Below, piece after piece: positions 45,340 through 57,032 of a stretch of 64,000 nt of DNA. The DNA comes from Larix kaempferi (Eukaryota; Streptophyta; Pinopsida; Pinales; Pinaceae), in NCBI GenBank assembly GCA_027924585.1, contig BSBM01000592.1:62001-126000 (forward strand), written 5' to 3'. The first letter of the stretch is position 1; the number at the start of each line of letters is the position of its first letter. A program made the position numbers and the translations under genes. The notes beneath the pieces are model-generated. The model searched no databases. It saw nothing but the letters and a program-made list of their open reading frames with translations, and had not been told where the DNA came from.

Positions 45340-46826
45340 TGTTGGGCTGGGCCCAGATGGGGCATTTTTTAATAGGAATAATTTTGAGAACTGCGGAGCT
45401 AAGCGTAGTTAAGTTTGAACAATTTTGGGATAAGTTTTGGTATGCTGCGAAGTTACGCACAACACAGTGTTGAAGGAGCTGCAAGGTCAATGCTACGAGG
45501 ACTACAGCGTCATGATGTGCCACGTCGATGAAGATCCATCTAAGCAGAGCGTGGACAGATGAAGGTAGTTATTTTGGTTAGGTCACAGTAGACCTATTTT
45601 TGACAAAGATCATCAATAACTACCAAGTAGTGGGTAGGTGTAGATCGGGAGGTAGATGACTAATCACAACAAATACAAGACTACTACTCGAACCAATCAT
45701 CAAAGACCATGAAAGAAGGACCAGATCGGCAAAAGCAACCTATTGGAACGCATATAACAGAAGATCCACTGCCAGATATCAGTAGTCCATTTTTGGGAAA
45801 ACCACGACAATTTTGCAAACCTAAGGGTTCTGCCTTCAATATGTAAAAGACATGACCTACGGGTCTTGATCTATAAAAAGGGAAATTTGGTAAAGGAAAG
45901 GGGTTAATTTTCTCATTTTTTTTAAGATTGAATATTGTTAGATCTGTGAGACTGAAGTATTGTAAAGGCTTTGCAGCTGAGTGCGCAGAGACCTAAATTT
46001 GAAGGAGAGAGAGAGAAGAGCGTCTGCAACTGAGTGCGCAGGCCAAGAACTATTGTATCCTTTCCAAGATAAATAAACAATATTTCTTGTCGATGTAGCT
46101 TCCCATCCGGGGGGGTGAACCATGTTAAACCATTGTGTTATGTGAGTGTTGTGTGTGATTGTCATTTATTTGTTATTTAATTTACTTACAGTGCATGCAT
46201 GAAGTTACTATTGGCTGATATATGTTTACTAATATCTGTATTAACCATGGCAAGGATGGAATAAGATGCTAGTAGTTCATGTATGGAGGAATGTTAACAA
46301 TAAAGCACCTATAAGATCTCAAATGAATGGATCTATGAGATAACCACACAATTAATGGTTAATGTTGAATCGTGACATCAAGCACACAGCCTAACGTATC
46401 TCACTCATTTGTATAAGTTGTGATGTTTATCAAGCTAAGTAATGATGAAAGATTAAGGATTATCGAATAAAGTTGAATATAAGTGACCAGATCTCATAAA
46501 CCCACTGTGCAGCTTGTGGACACACTGAGGGTGAAAATACATTTGTTTTTGAAGATACTCGACGTGGAGTAGAACACTTCATGCATTCGTTGACCACAGT
46601 GCACAACTCGTACCTTGTTGTACATGAATCAGTTCAAACACTCGCATCACAAGGTTCTGGATACCTGCTTCTGCAACCACCCCTTCAACTTTGCCTTGGG
46701 TGAGACCTCAGGATACTTGCAGTTTGTTGCCGAAAGGGCTAGTGAATAGGGATTTTGTTGGTATCTTGTACTGCAAAGTACCTGGGTCTTCATTGGAAAA
46801 CCTCTAGAACAGTGCTGCGACCAACA
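45340..46826 (+). repeat. Gypsy C 3' LTR
   Basis: 1487 bp with inverted termini TGTTGG...CCAACA. Its last 384 bp match the 5' LTR fragment. TATA-like CTATAAAAAGG lies near 45870 and AATAAA near 46071. Pyrimidine-rich repeat DNA starts immediately after it. Confidence 0.9.
45868..45880 (+). promoter_or_regulatory. Putative TATA box in Gypsy C LTR
   Basis: ATCTATAAAAAGG about 530 bp into the LTR and about 200 bp before AATAAA, the spacing expected for U3-R. Sequence-based only. Confidence 0.5.
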
Positions 46827-47585
46827 AAAACCCTCCCATATCTCTATTTATCTCTCTCTTTCTCCCCAAACCACACAATACTAATCCCACCATACCTACT
46901 CCTCCTCTTTCCCTCACTATCCTCAACTCCCAATTCCTCAGCCCCTACCCCTACCCCTAACCCCCACATCTCTCTCTCTATATACCTAACCTCTCTCTCT
47001 CTCTCTCTCTCCCTAACCCCATTCCTACTCCCCCTATACCTAACCGCCCTCTCTTTTCTAACCCCTCTCCCCCTACCACCTCTCTCTCTACTTCACTCTC
47101 TCTCTCTCCTTCATTCCCTCCCTCTCTCTCTACTCCCAACCACCCCACTCCTCAACTATAACCCCCTTCTCTCTAATTTCCTTACTCCTCCCCAAACCCC
47201 CAACCATTCTGATCTCTATTTGTTTCTCTCCCCCAACCCACCTCCTCCCTCCTACCTCTAATCACCCCCATTCTCTCTCTCTCTCTCTCTCCTCCTCCCA
47301 CTCCTCTTGCACATAATTTCCAACCCTCTCTCTCTCTCCCCTACTCAATACTAGCCCTTCGCTCTCCCTCTCTCTCACACTCACCCCCCTAGTCCCAACC
47401 CTACCATTAACATGCCTCTTCCTTATCTTTATCTCTCTCCCCCTCCTCCCCCTAACCCCTGCTAACACCCTTTCACATTCTATCTTTCTCCAACTCCTAC
47501 ACCTATTGTTAACCCCCACCCCTTTCTATGTTCCCTAACCCCTTTACCTCCACCCTCTCTTCCTCTCTCTTTCTCTATCTTAGCC
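46827..47585. repeat. Pyrimidine-rich low-complexity array, block 1
   Basis: The + strand is almost only C and T with A, and G is nearly absent. (CT)n runs alternate with C-rich words such as CCCTAACC, CCCCTACC and CCCACCC. Apparent ORFs made of Ser-Leu or Arg-Glu repeats are artefacts of this composition. Confidence 0.93.
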
Positions 47586-47626
47586 ACCAGCGTAGATCCA
47601 TCTCAAAACTAGATCTATCAATCATC

Positions 47627-47728
47627 GAGAGGGATCCAATTTCTTGAGGTGTAATTTTTTTTGTTTTATCTTAGACTTTTTACACATTAAGAAAAAAAAA
47701 TCACCCCTTAAGAAATTGGATCCCTCTC
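47627..47728. repeat. Short hairpin (inverted repeat) element
   Basis: Arms at 47627-47662 (GAGAGGGATCCAATTTCTTG...) and 47692-47728 (...AAGAAATTGGATCCCTCTC) are near-perfect reverse complements around a loop of about 30 bp. It lies in a non-pyrimidine island. It could be a small MITE-like insertion; no target duplication was confirmed. Confidence 0.85.
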
Positions 47729-47848
47729 TTTTAATTTTTATTTTTGATAAGTTATGAGTGAACATGAAATTTTTAAATACATCTGATTTTTTATAAGTTA
47801 TGAGCTGACATGGAAACGTAACGTGACAAATTTGACAAATGTTACAAC

Positions 47849-48158
47849 ATCTCCCCCATACTGGGTTGTAACGTAATGTGACAAATGTGACAATGTGACA
47901 ATCATGACACATGTGACAAACCTTACAACATCTCCCCCATACTGGGTTGTAACGTAACATGACAAACATGACAAATGTGACATGTGACATCCATTATAGG
48001 ATCTCCCCCATACTACAAACGTGACAAATGTGACATGTGACATGTGATATCCATTACAAGATCTCCCCCATACTATTACTTTTTACATTTTATTACTTTT
48101 GAAAATGTTACATGTGACATGTGACATCTGACATCCGTTACAGGATCTCCCCCATACT
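47849..48158. repeat. Minisatellite with core ATCTCCCCCATACT
   Basis: Five copies of ATCTCCCCCATACT at 47849, 47930, 48001, 48061 and 48145. They are spaced 60-84 bp by variants of GTAACGTAACATGACAAATGTGACA. Three copies extend into GGGTTGTAA. On the minus strand each core is a purine run (TATGGGGGAGAT) like a retroelement polypurine tract. Confidence 0.9.
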
Positions 48159-48180
48159 GGGTTGTAAGCACCTCATTTAC

Positions 48181-48670
48181 ACTCAGTGCAATAATCCTCC
48201 TTTCTTCTTAACCTTCCCTCTCTCTTTCTCTCTCTCTCAACCACCACCCCTCTATATATCACCTACTACTCCCTAACAACTCTCTCTCTCTCTATCACAC
48301 ACACACACACACCTATATCACTGACTACCATATTGTCTCTCCCTCTCTCCCATACTCCCCTTAAACCTTACTAACACCTCTCTGATTCTCTCTCTCCCCT
48401 ACTCCTTTATCTACCTATAGCCCCCACCCCTTTCTCTCTCCCCTAACCTCCCAACACCCACCCTCTTTCGCTCTCTCTCGCTCTCTACCACTAACCACCC
48501 TATATCTCCTAAAAAACCCCTCTCTCTCTCTCTTCTACTTCTACCATAACAACCCATTCCCTCTCTATCTATTTATCTACCCCACCTCCCTATCCACCTC
48601 TCTCTCTCTCTATGTTCACCCATGCCCCAATTCTCTTTAACTTCCCTCCTCCCATCGAAACCCAAAACCC

Positions 48671-48726
<56 letters not shown>

Positions 48727-49630
48727 CCCCAACTCCCAAAATATTCATCCCCCTATCCCTTAACCCACCCTCTCTCTCTCTCCCCACCCCCAACCCACCA
48801 TTCCTCAACCCTATCCTGTCCCTACACCTACCCCCTCCCTCTCTCTCTCTCTCTCTCTCTCTTCCTTACCCCACCCTCTATCTCTCCTAACCCCCTTCCC
48901 TTTACCATCTCTCTCCCTCTCATCTAAACTGTACCCCCCCATTTCTAACTTCCCTACTCCCCAAATACCTAAACATCATGATATCTCTCTCTCTCTCTCT
49001 CCCCCCAACTACTATCCTCACCCTACCACTAATCACACCCCATTGGCTCTCTCTCTCTCTCTATCAACCTATCCACAGTACCCACCCCTATCTATATCCC
49101 ATGGGTCTCTCTCTCTCTCTCTCCTTCTCTCTCTCCCATATCCCTCCACCTTTCCTTAACCACCAAAACATAGTATAACCCACCCTCTCCCCCTCTCTAT
49201 CTTTCCCTCTAACCTTAACCCCTGTCTCTTTCACTAACCCCACCTCTCCCTTTGCCCCCCTAACCGCAACTCTCTTTGCCTCCCTAACCCAACCTCTCTC
49301 TCTCTATCTCCTACTCCCCCCTAACCCTTATGCCCTTTATATATTATGATATATTTACCCCCACCTCCTTTCTCACCTCTCTCTCTGTCCCGCTATACTC
49401 CCCCCTTCTCTTTAATTGCACTCCTCCTCCCAAAACCCATAAACCCAAATCTCTCCCTCTCTCACCAATCCCCCCACTCCTAATCGTCATATCCCTACCC
49501 CTACTCTCTATCTTTACCCCAACACCCCCTCACCCCCTACCCCCCATATCTCTCTCTCTCTCTCAACTCCCTATCCACCTATCCATAATACACACCCTTA
49601 TATATCTCTCTCTACTCCTTGACACCCCAT

Positions 49631-49703
<73 letters not shown>

Positions 49704-49916
49704 ACTCCCCCCTACTCCCTACTCCCTCCTATATGGTTAACCCCTCTCATCCCTCTCTCTCTCTCCCTTCCTACCCATAACCCTTTTTAATACACTCTCT
49801 CATTTTCTCTCTCCCATATTCCTTCACCTGCACCTAACCAAAACAACATTGTCTCTCCCACAACACTCTAAAACCCACCCTCTCTCCCTCTCTCTCTTCC
49901 CCTCCTACCATTAACC

Positions 49917-49984
<68 letters not shown>

Positions 49985-50223
49985 GCTCTTACCTCTGACC
50001 ACCTTCTCTCTCTCTGTATTATGATATATATACTCCCACCTCCATTTCCATCTCTCTCTCTATCCCCCTATACTCCCCCCTTCTCTTTAATTTCACTCCT
50101 TCTCCCCAAACCCATAACCCCCCCATTCCCCCCCCTCTCTCTCTCTAACCCCAAACACCCAAATCCTCACCCATCTCTCTCCCTACCCCAAACCCCCAAC
50201 TCCTCACCCCATGCCCCTACCCC

Positions 50224-50275
<52 letters not shown>

Positions 50276-51281
50276 GTAACCCCCCCTCTCTCTCCCCATA
50301 ACCTCCTTCCTACTCCTTTCATTATTCCCAAACCCATAACCCCCCATTCCCTCTCTCTCTCTCTCTCTCTCTCTGACCCCAATATCCCCACTCATAATCC
50401 TCCTATACCTACCCCCATCTCTCTCCCTACCCCAAACCCCCAACTCCAAAACCCATGCCCCTACCCCCCATCTCTCTCTCTCTCTATTTACTCGTAACTA
50501 CCCTGTCTCTCTCCCCCTAACCTCCCTCCTACTCCTTGTACACTAGCACCCAAATCTCTCTCCCAATTTTTCATCCCCTACCACTTCTCTCTCTCTACCC
50601 TAAACTCCTTTCCCTCCCAATCTCTATCTCTTTATATCCCCCAACCCTTCTCCTCCCCCATACCCCTAATCATCCTACCTAGATCTCTCTCTCTCTCTCT
50701 CTCTCAACCCCTATCTCTCTCTCTCTCTCTCTCAACCCACTAGTTCTCTCTCTCTCCCTCAAAACCCTACTCATCCCCCTACCCATAATTCCCACCCCTC
50801 TCACCTCCCCCTACCCATAATTCCCACCCCTAATCTCTATCTCTTTCTCTCTCCCAAAACCACTCTTCCCCCCTACCACTAATAATCTCCCCACCATCTC
50901 TCTCTCTCTCGACCCCCTACTAATCTACCTACCCCTAACACCCTCCTTTATCTCTTTCACACCCTACTCCTTAAGACCCCCCACATTTTCTCTCTCTCTC
51001 TATCTCTAACACACACAGACACACACACAAACACACACACTCAACCCCCTACTCCCACCCATATAAATAACCCTTCTCCTCCCTCTCTCTCCCCTCACCT
51101 CCCTCTAACCATTACTAGCCCTTTATCTCACTCTCTCTCTCTCCCTTACTCTTCCACCTATCCCTGACCCCCACCCCTTTGTTTCTCCCAAAAATCCCTA
51201 AAACCCAATCTATCTCTGTCTCTCTCATTATCTCTAAATAATTTTCACCCCAAACCCCCTCCTCCCTCCTACCCCTAATCA

Positions 51282-51336
<55 letters not shown>

Positions 51337-51800
51337 CTTATCTCTAGCTATTTCTCACCCCAACCCCCTCCTCCATCATACTCCTAATCAACCTCTCTCT
51401 CTCTCTCTAAACCCCATACTCCAACTACCGCTACCCCTAACCCCCACCCCTATCTATCTCCCCCTATTCCCTAACACCCACCCCTCTATTTCTCTCACCC
51501 ACACTCATCCCCTTACTCCCACACTTACAAAAAACACCCCTTCTCTCTCTTTCTCTCTCTCTCTATCCCCCGTCCTACCCTTACCCTCACTAACCCCCTA
51601 TCTTATTCTCTCTCTCAGCTAATCCTCCACCTATTCCTATCCCCCACCACCCTTGTACATTATCTTTGTCTCTCTCTACCCCCTATCATCTCTCTCTCCA
51701 CCCCCAACACCCCACTTCTCACCCCCCTATTAATACCCCCCTCTCTCTCTTCCCACTCCTCACCACCCACCCCTATGCCTACCCCTCCCTCTTTCTCTCT
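48181..51800. repeat. Pyrimidine-rich low-complexity array, block 2
   Basis: 3.6 kb of the same + strand C/T-rich DNA. Long perfect (TC)n runs lie near 48676-48724, 49634-49679 (continuing into (CA)n to about 49705), 49921-49979, 50227-50272 and 51284-51330. Between them are non-tandem CCCTAACC, CCCCTACC and CCCACC words. No gene is supported. Confidence 0.93.
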
Positions 51801-51893
51801 ATAGAACCTCTATCATTCTCTACATGATGATGATGTCATCATCACGTTTTTCTGAGTATTTCTTGTTTGAAAGTAGTCATTACACAGTAGCAA

Positions 51894-52777
51894 TTGAAAA
51901 TGAGGAGGAGCTGTGTTGGGAAGATTGAAAGTCTCAACGTTTTGACCCCTACTCTGGGATCATCATCAGGAGATTATGAAGCTTGGGGGAAATGACTAAG
52001 ATGCCCCACACACACACACACATACATACATACATACATATATATATATATATATGGTTAAGTTTTTTATGTGAGGTAAAATTTTATTTGAGAGGTCGGT
52101 TTTGTTTTTTTATAACAATTTTAGGTTTTGGTTTATAATTTAATTAATTTTCATTTGTAGCCTTATCCTTAGTAAATAATTACATAATTATTATTATTAG
52201 TTTTAATTATTAGTTTAATATATTATGTGATGTAAGTTAGTTAGATTTATTTTGATTCTAAAATTTTTATAACCATGGCTTTGATTTAATTTAATTATAA
52301 TATTAGTTAAGTATTTGGATCCTAATAGTGCAGGTTTAATTTTCATTAAGTAATAATGAAAATTAAACTTGAACTATTAGGATCCAAATACTTAACTAAT
52401 AATATAATTAAATTAAATCAAACCCATGGTTATAAAAATTTTAAAATCAAAATAAATCTAATTTAATTATATCACATAATATATTAACCTAATCATTAAA
52501 ACTAATAATAATAATTATGTAATTCTTTACTAAGGATAAGGTTACAAATGAAAATTAATTAAATTATAAACCAAAACCTAAAAATGTTATAAAAAACCAA
52601 AACCGACCACTCAAATAAAAATTTACCTCACATAAAAAACTTACCCAGCTATATATATATATGTCGAGCATCTTAGTCATTTCCCTAGGCTTCATAGTCT
52701 CCTGATGATGATCCCAAAGTAGGGGTCGAAACGTCAAGAGTTTCAATCTTTCCAACGCAGCTCCTCCTCATTTTCAA
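51894..52777. mobile_element. Large foldback element (long inverted repeat)
   Basis: Near-perfect inverted repeat: left arm about 51894-52347, right arm about 52355-52777, loop about 7 bp. Outer arm ends are TTGAAAATGAGGAGGAGCTG and its complement. The left arm is longer because of a (CA)n(CATA)n(TA)n tract at about 52007-52054; the right arm has only (TA)n. The arms are otherwise AT-rich and open in no convincing frame. A transcript would fold into long double-stranded RNA. It sits inside the pyrimidine array. The class (foldback, MULE-like or an inverted pair of retroelement ends) is unresolved. Confidence 0.9.
52702..52735 (+). ncRNA. Hammerhead-ribozyme-like motif in foldback right arm
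   Basis: CTGATGA (52702-52708), one extra T, a 6-bp stem GATCCC/GGGGTC around loop AAAGTA (52710-52727), then GAAA (52728) and C-GTC. These are the core blocks of a type-I hammerhead with a minimal helix III. The extra base after CTGATGA is non-canonical and helix I is weak. The left arm carries the same motif on the minus strand (51963 downwards) with GAAA mutated to AAAA. Activity is unproven. Confidence 0.4.
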
Positions 52778-52829
52778 GTATTTCTATTTTTTGGGGCAGC
52801 AGGGTCTGTCAAAAGTATGTAGTGTGGGT

Positions 52830-52868
52830 ACTTGTTGGATGTAGAATTTAATTCCACATCCAGCAAGT
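52830..52868. repeat. Short near-perfect palindrome
   Basis: Arms 52830-52848 (ACTTGTTGGATGTAGAATT) and 52850-52868 are reverse complements with two mismatches and a 1-base centre. It lies beside the foldback, in AT-rich sequence without genes. It may be a palindromic retroelement end or a small hairpin RNA. Confidence 0.8.
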
Positions 52869-53050
52869 GCTCCTGCTCAAAATTTGAGTAAAAACACAAG
52901 GAGATATGTTGAAAATACGAACAAAAAAGTAGTTTTCTTTATTTCTTCCCCAAAATTAATAAATATTATTTTATTATTTTAACTATTATTTCTTTATTTC
53001 AACTATTATTTTATTATTTTCCTTAGGAGGCCCATTTTAGACCTCAAATT

Positions 53051-53488
53051 TCCTCTAATGACCCTCACTTTCTCCCTCTAGACCTAAACCCCTCTCTACG
53101 TAACGCCCTTCTCTCTCCTAGTCATGTCACTAACAACCACCCCTCTCTCCCTTTTACTAACCCTTTCCACACATCTATCTTTATCTCTTATAATCCCCCT
53201 CCTACCACTAACCACCCTCCTATCTCTCTCTCTCTCTATAACCCCCCCTATTCTGTCTAATTTCTTTTCTCCCCAAACCATTAAATCCCTTGATTTATAT
53301 ACTTTCTCCTCCACAAACCCCTCCACCCCTCTACCTCAAATCACACCTGTCTCTCTCTATCTCCCATATATACCTACCCTTATCTCTCTCTCTCACTATC
53401 TACCCTACCTCCTTGACCACCTCTCCCTCTTTATTTCCCCCTATGCCCCCCCCTTCTCTTTAAATTCCCTCCCAAATCCATAACCGCC

Positions 53489-53531
<43 letters not shown>

Positions 53532-55610
53532 AACCCCAAGCTCTTGATCCACTATTTATTACCCACCACTCTATCTCTCCCTACCCCCTACCAACCACTC
53601 CTCATCCCCTACCCCTACCGTATGTCTCCCCCCTTCTCTATCCCTCTCCCTCTCTCTACCCCTAGCCTCTATTTCCCTCTCTCTCTCTCTCTCTCACTCT
53701 CCACTAATAAACTCCTCCATCTCTCTCCATAATCCCCTCCTTTCACACCTAAACCTAACCTTCCCTCACTCTCCTAACCCCATCCCCCTACAATTTCTCT
53801 CTTTCTCTCTCTCTCTCTCTCTCCTCCCAACTCCCCACTCCTTAACAATATCCCCACTCTCTATAACTTCCATACTCCTTTGCATACCCTATCCCTCTAT
53901 GTATCTCTCCCCTTCCCCCCCTCCCCCCCTTACCCCTAGTCAACCCCCCTCAGCTCTCTCTCTCTCTCTCTTTCTCCCCCTAATCCCAACCCTCCACTCC
54001 TCAATTATAACCCCTACTCTCTCACTTACCTAATCCTACCCAAACCCTACCCCTCTTGATATCTATCTCTTTCTCTCCCATAGCCCCCCTCATCTCTCTC
54101 GCTCCCTTACTCTCTCTCAGTACCCTTTGTTCTCTTTTAATTTATCTCCTCCACAAACCATTAGGCCTCTCTATCTCTATCTATTTCTATCCCCCAACAC
54201 CCCTCCTCCCCACTACCCCTAATAAACCTCTCTCTCTCTCTACCCCCACTTCTATCTAACTTTCCTCCTCCTTCCCAAAACCATAAACTCCCCTGATATC
54301 GATCTCTTTCTATACCATAACCCTCATACCACCCCTAACCATAATCACCCCCTCAAATATCTCTCTCTCTACCCATAACCTGTCTCTCTATCTTTCTACC
54401 CATAACCCCCCCCTCTCTCCCTATACCCTCTCCAACTTCCTGTACCCATAACCCCCATCTCTCTCTCACACATAATCCCCCTCACTCCTCTCTCTCTCCC
54501 TCTCACCTAATCCCCCTCACCCCCCACTCTCTCTCCCTCTATCGCTTTCTCTCTTAACTCCTTACTAATCAACCTACCCCTAATTCTCACACCGCTCTCG
54601 CCCCCTATTCCCTAACACCCCCGCTCTATCTTCTCTCTAACACACACACACACAAACCCTACTCTCACCTCTACAACTAACCCACCCTCCTCTTCTCTCT
54701 CTCCCCCCCATCCCCCTAACCCTTACTAACCTCCTCTCTCACTCTCTCTCTCCCCTACTAAATCTACCCAAACCCCCACCCCTTTCTCTCTCCCTCTCCC
54801 TCACCCAAACATTTCTCTCTCTCTCTAACATAATCCCCCTCACTTGCCACTCTATCTCTCTCTCCCTATCTCATACCACTAACCACGCCCTTGTGCTCTC
54901 TCTCTCTCTATACCCCCCCTTCTCTATAATTTTCCTCTAACCCCCTCAATCTCTAAGTCTTTCTCTCCCCTAGCCACCATACTCCCCACTAGTCCTAATC
55001 ATCCTCGCCTCTCTCTCTCTCTCTCTCTCTCTCCCTCCTACTCTTACCATAACACCCCTTTCTCTTTATCTATCTACCCCACCTCTCTTATCACCTTTCC
55101 CTCTATATTTCCCCTTATGATCCCCCTTCTCTTTAACTGCACTGCTCCTTCCCAAATCCGTAATCCCCCGATATCTCTCTCTCTATACCTCCAACCCCCA
55201 AACACTTCATCCACCTATCTCTTATGCCCCATATCTTTCTTCCTACCCCCAACCAACCACTCCTCACCCCGTATCCCTTCCCCTCTCTATCTATCTATCT
55301 ATCTATCCACACCACCTCCTTTCCTAACTCTCCCTCTTTATTTCCCCCTCCTCCTCCCCAAATATGTAACCCCCCAATCTCTATCTCTCTCTCTCTCTCT
55401 AGCTCTCTCTCTCTCTACCTTCATCACCATATCCTTTACCTACCCTCTCTATGTCCCTATACCCAACCAACCACTCCTGACCCCCTTCCCATACCATCCT
55501 CCCCCTCTCTCTCTCTACCCCTAACATATCTATCCCTCTCTCGACCCTTAACCTATATCTCTCTCCCTCTCGAATAGTAAACCCCCCCCCTCTCTCTCGA
55601 CACTCCCCTA

Positions 55611-55659
<49 letters not shown>

Positions 55660-56121
55660 TAATCCCAACCTCCCAACCCCTTAGTTATACCCAACTTCTC
55701 TCTAACTTCCAAACTCCTACCCAAACCTCTATCCCTCTCAATATCTATCTCTTTCTCTCCCATAGACTCCCTCTCCCCCATACCCCTAGTCAGCTCCCGT
55801 CATCTCTCTCTCTTGCTCTATCTCTCTCAAATAGCCCCCAAATCTAGCTATCCATAATCCCCACCCCTCTCTATCTCCTCGGACTCCATAACACCACCCC
55901 CTACTCTCTCTCTCTCATACACACCCACCCCCATTGTCCCACCGATACAAATAACCCCCTCCTCTCTCTCTCTCTCTCGATAACTCTTACTAACACCCTC
56001 TCTCTTTCACTCTCTTCCCTACTCCTCCACCTATCCCTAACACCCATCCTTTGTCCCTCTCTCTTTCTCGATCATCCCCTAAACCCCCTCACTCTCCTTA
56101 ACCGCCCCCCCCCTATCTCCT
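53051..56121. repeat. Pyrimidine-rich low-complexity array, block 3
   Basis: 3 kb of the same C/T-rich + strand DNA. Longer (CT)n runs lie near 53491-53528 and 55613-55657. A (CA)n tract is near 54640. A 160-bp non-repetitive island (56122-56283), with nothing recognisable, separates it from a further 100 bp of array up to element E. Confidence 0.93.
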
Positions 56122-56387
56122 TGATGAAAGTCGATATCGGTGGCCACCCACCTCTACCACCGACTCAACATGGTTCTCTAGTTGAACAATTTTTTTTATA
56201 TTTTATAGGATTTTTTGGGTCCTAAACTTCCTAGGCTGTTTTGAGGGCCTAAACAATGTTTTCTTGGCGAGGATCTTCCACTAAACCCTTAACCCCTCCC
56301 CTCTCTATTACTCCCTAACCCTCCTCTCTCTGTCTTTTATAATCCACTCCCTACCACTAAAAACCCTCCAATCTATCTCTCTCTGAT

Positions 56388-56905
56388 CCGCATCACAGTT
56401 GGAAAGTCATCGATGTTGATACAACTTCGACAGAACTTCAACTCAACAGGTTAGCTCTGACAGATTCTGAATTCGACACATTCGCACCTTCGACATGTTC
56501 AGTAATCTCACAGTTCACGACCTCCACAAGCAGTGTCAACATGTGACCAGTGACTATCGAACTTCGACAGATTGTCTCTCTTTCTTCCAGTTGGTTGTAA
56601 CATTGAATTATTGAACCATTCTAACTTCTTCTTTGTAATTGAACGTAACTCAAAGGAATCCAAGCGTCTTAGAATTCTATATAAGCTTGTATAATATTGT
56701 AACATATATCGATATGGTCGGTAATTCACCCAATAATAGAATCATTTCACATTCCTACATATTGTCTGTGCGTATTTGTGGTTATCTGTGTAGTGTAATC
56801 CTGTTTTGCTCATTCTGCTTATTCTTATAGCTTCCACCATAACAGAGCCAACTCATTCATTTGAACTGTTGTCCCCCTCATACTTCCTAGACATGACCCA
56901 GATCA
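56388..56905 (+). repeat. Gypsy E 5' LTR/leader remnant
   Basis: Non-pyrimidine sequence starting at the array edge. It contains TATATAA at 56678-56684 and ends ...GATCA before a primer-site-like motif. It is interpreted as the right part of a 5' LTR. No second LTR copy is present in the window, so the left edge and length are unknown. Confidence 0.5.
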
Positions 56906-56906
56906 T

Positions 56907-56918
56907 CGGTATCATAGC
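56907..56918 (+). other. Possible decayed primer site of Gypsy E
   Basis: CGGTATCATAGC matches TGGTATCAGAGC at 10 of 12 positions, about 115 bp before gag. Confidence 0.45.
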
Positions 56919-57032
56919 AAACTCAAATCAGAGCATTCAATTTTCGTGCTTAACTTCTGTGTATACACTTCTTTCTAAGTTACCTGACTTATGCCAGTTC
57001 AAACTCGCTCGCAATCTCAGCAATCCAAGTAG

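Noticed and set aside
47849-48158. CRISPR-like repeat-spacer pattern
   Set aside because: Only five degenerate cores. Spacers are variants of one another and the context is plant repeat DNA, so it is a minisatellite.
46755-56000. Many ORFs encoding Ser-Leu-Pro repeats (+) or Arg-Glu repeats (-)
   Set aside because: They are translations of CT/GA low-complexity DNA, present in all frames and without start context or non-repetitive sequence.
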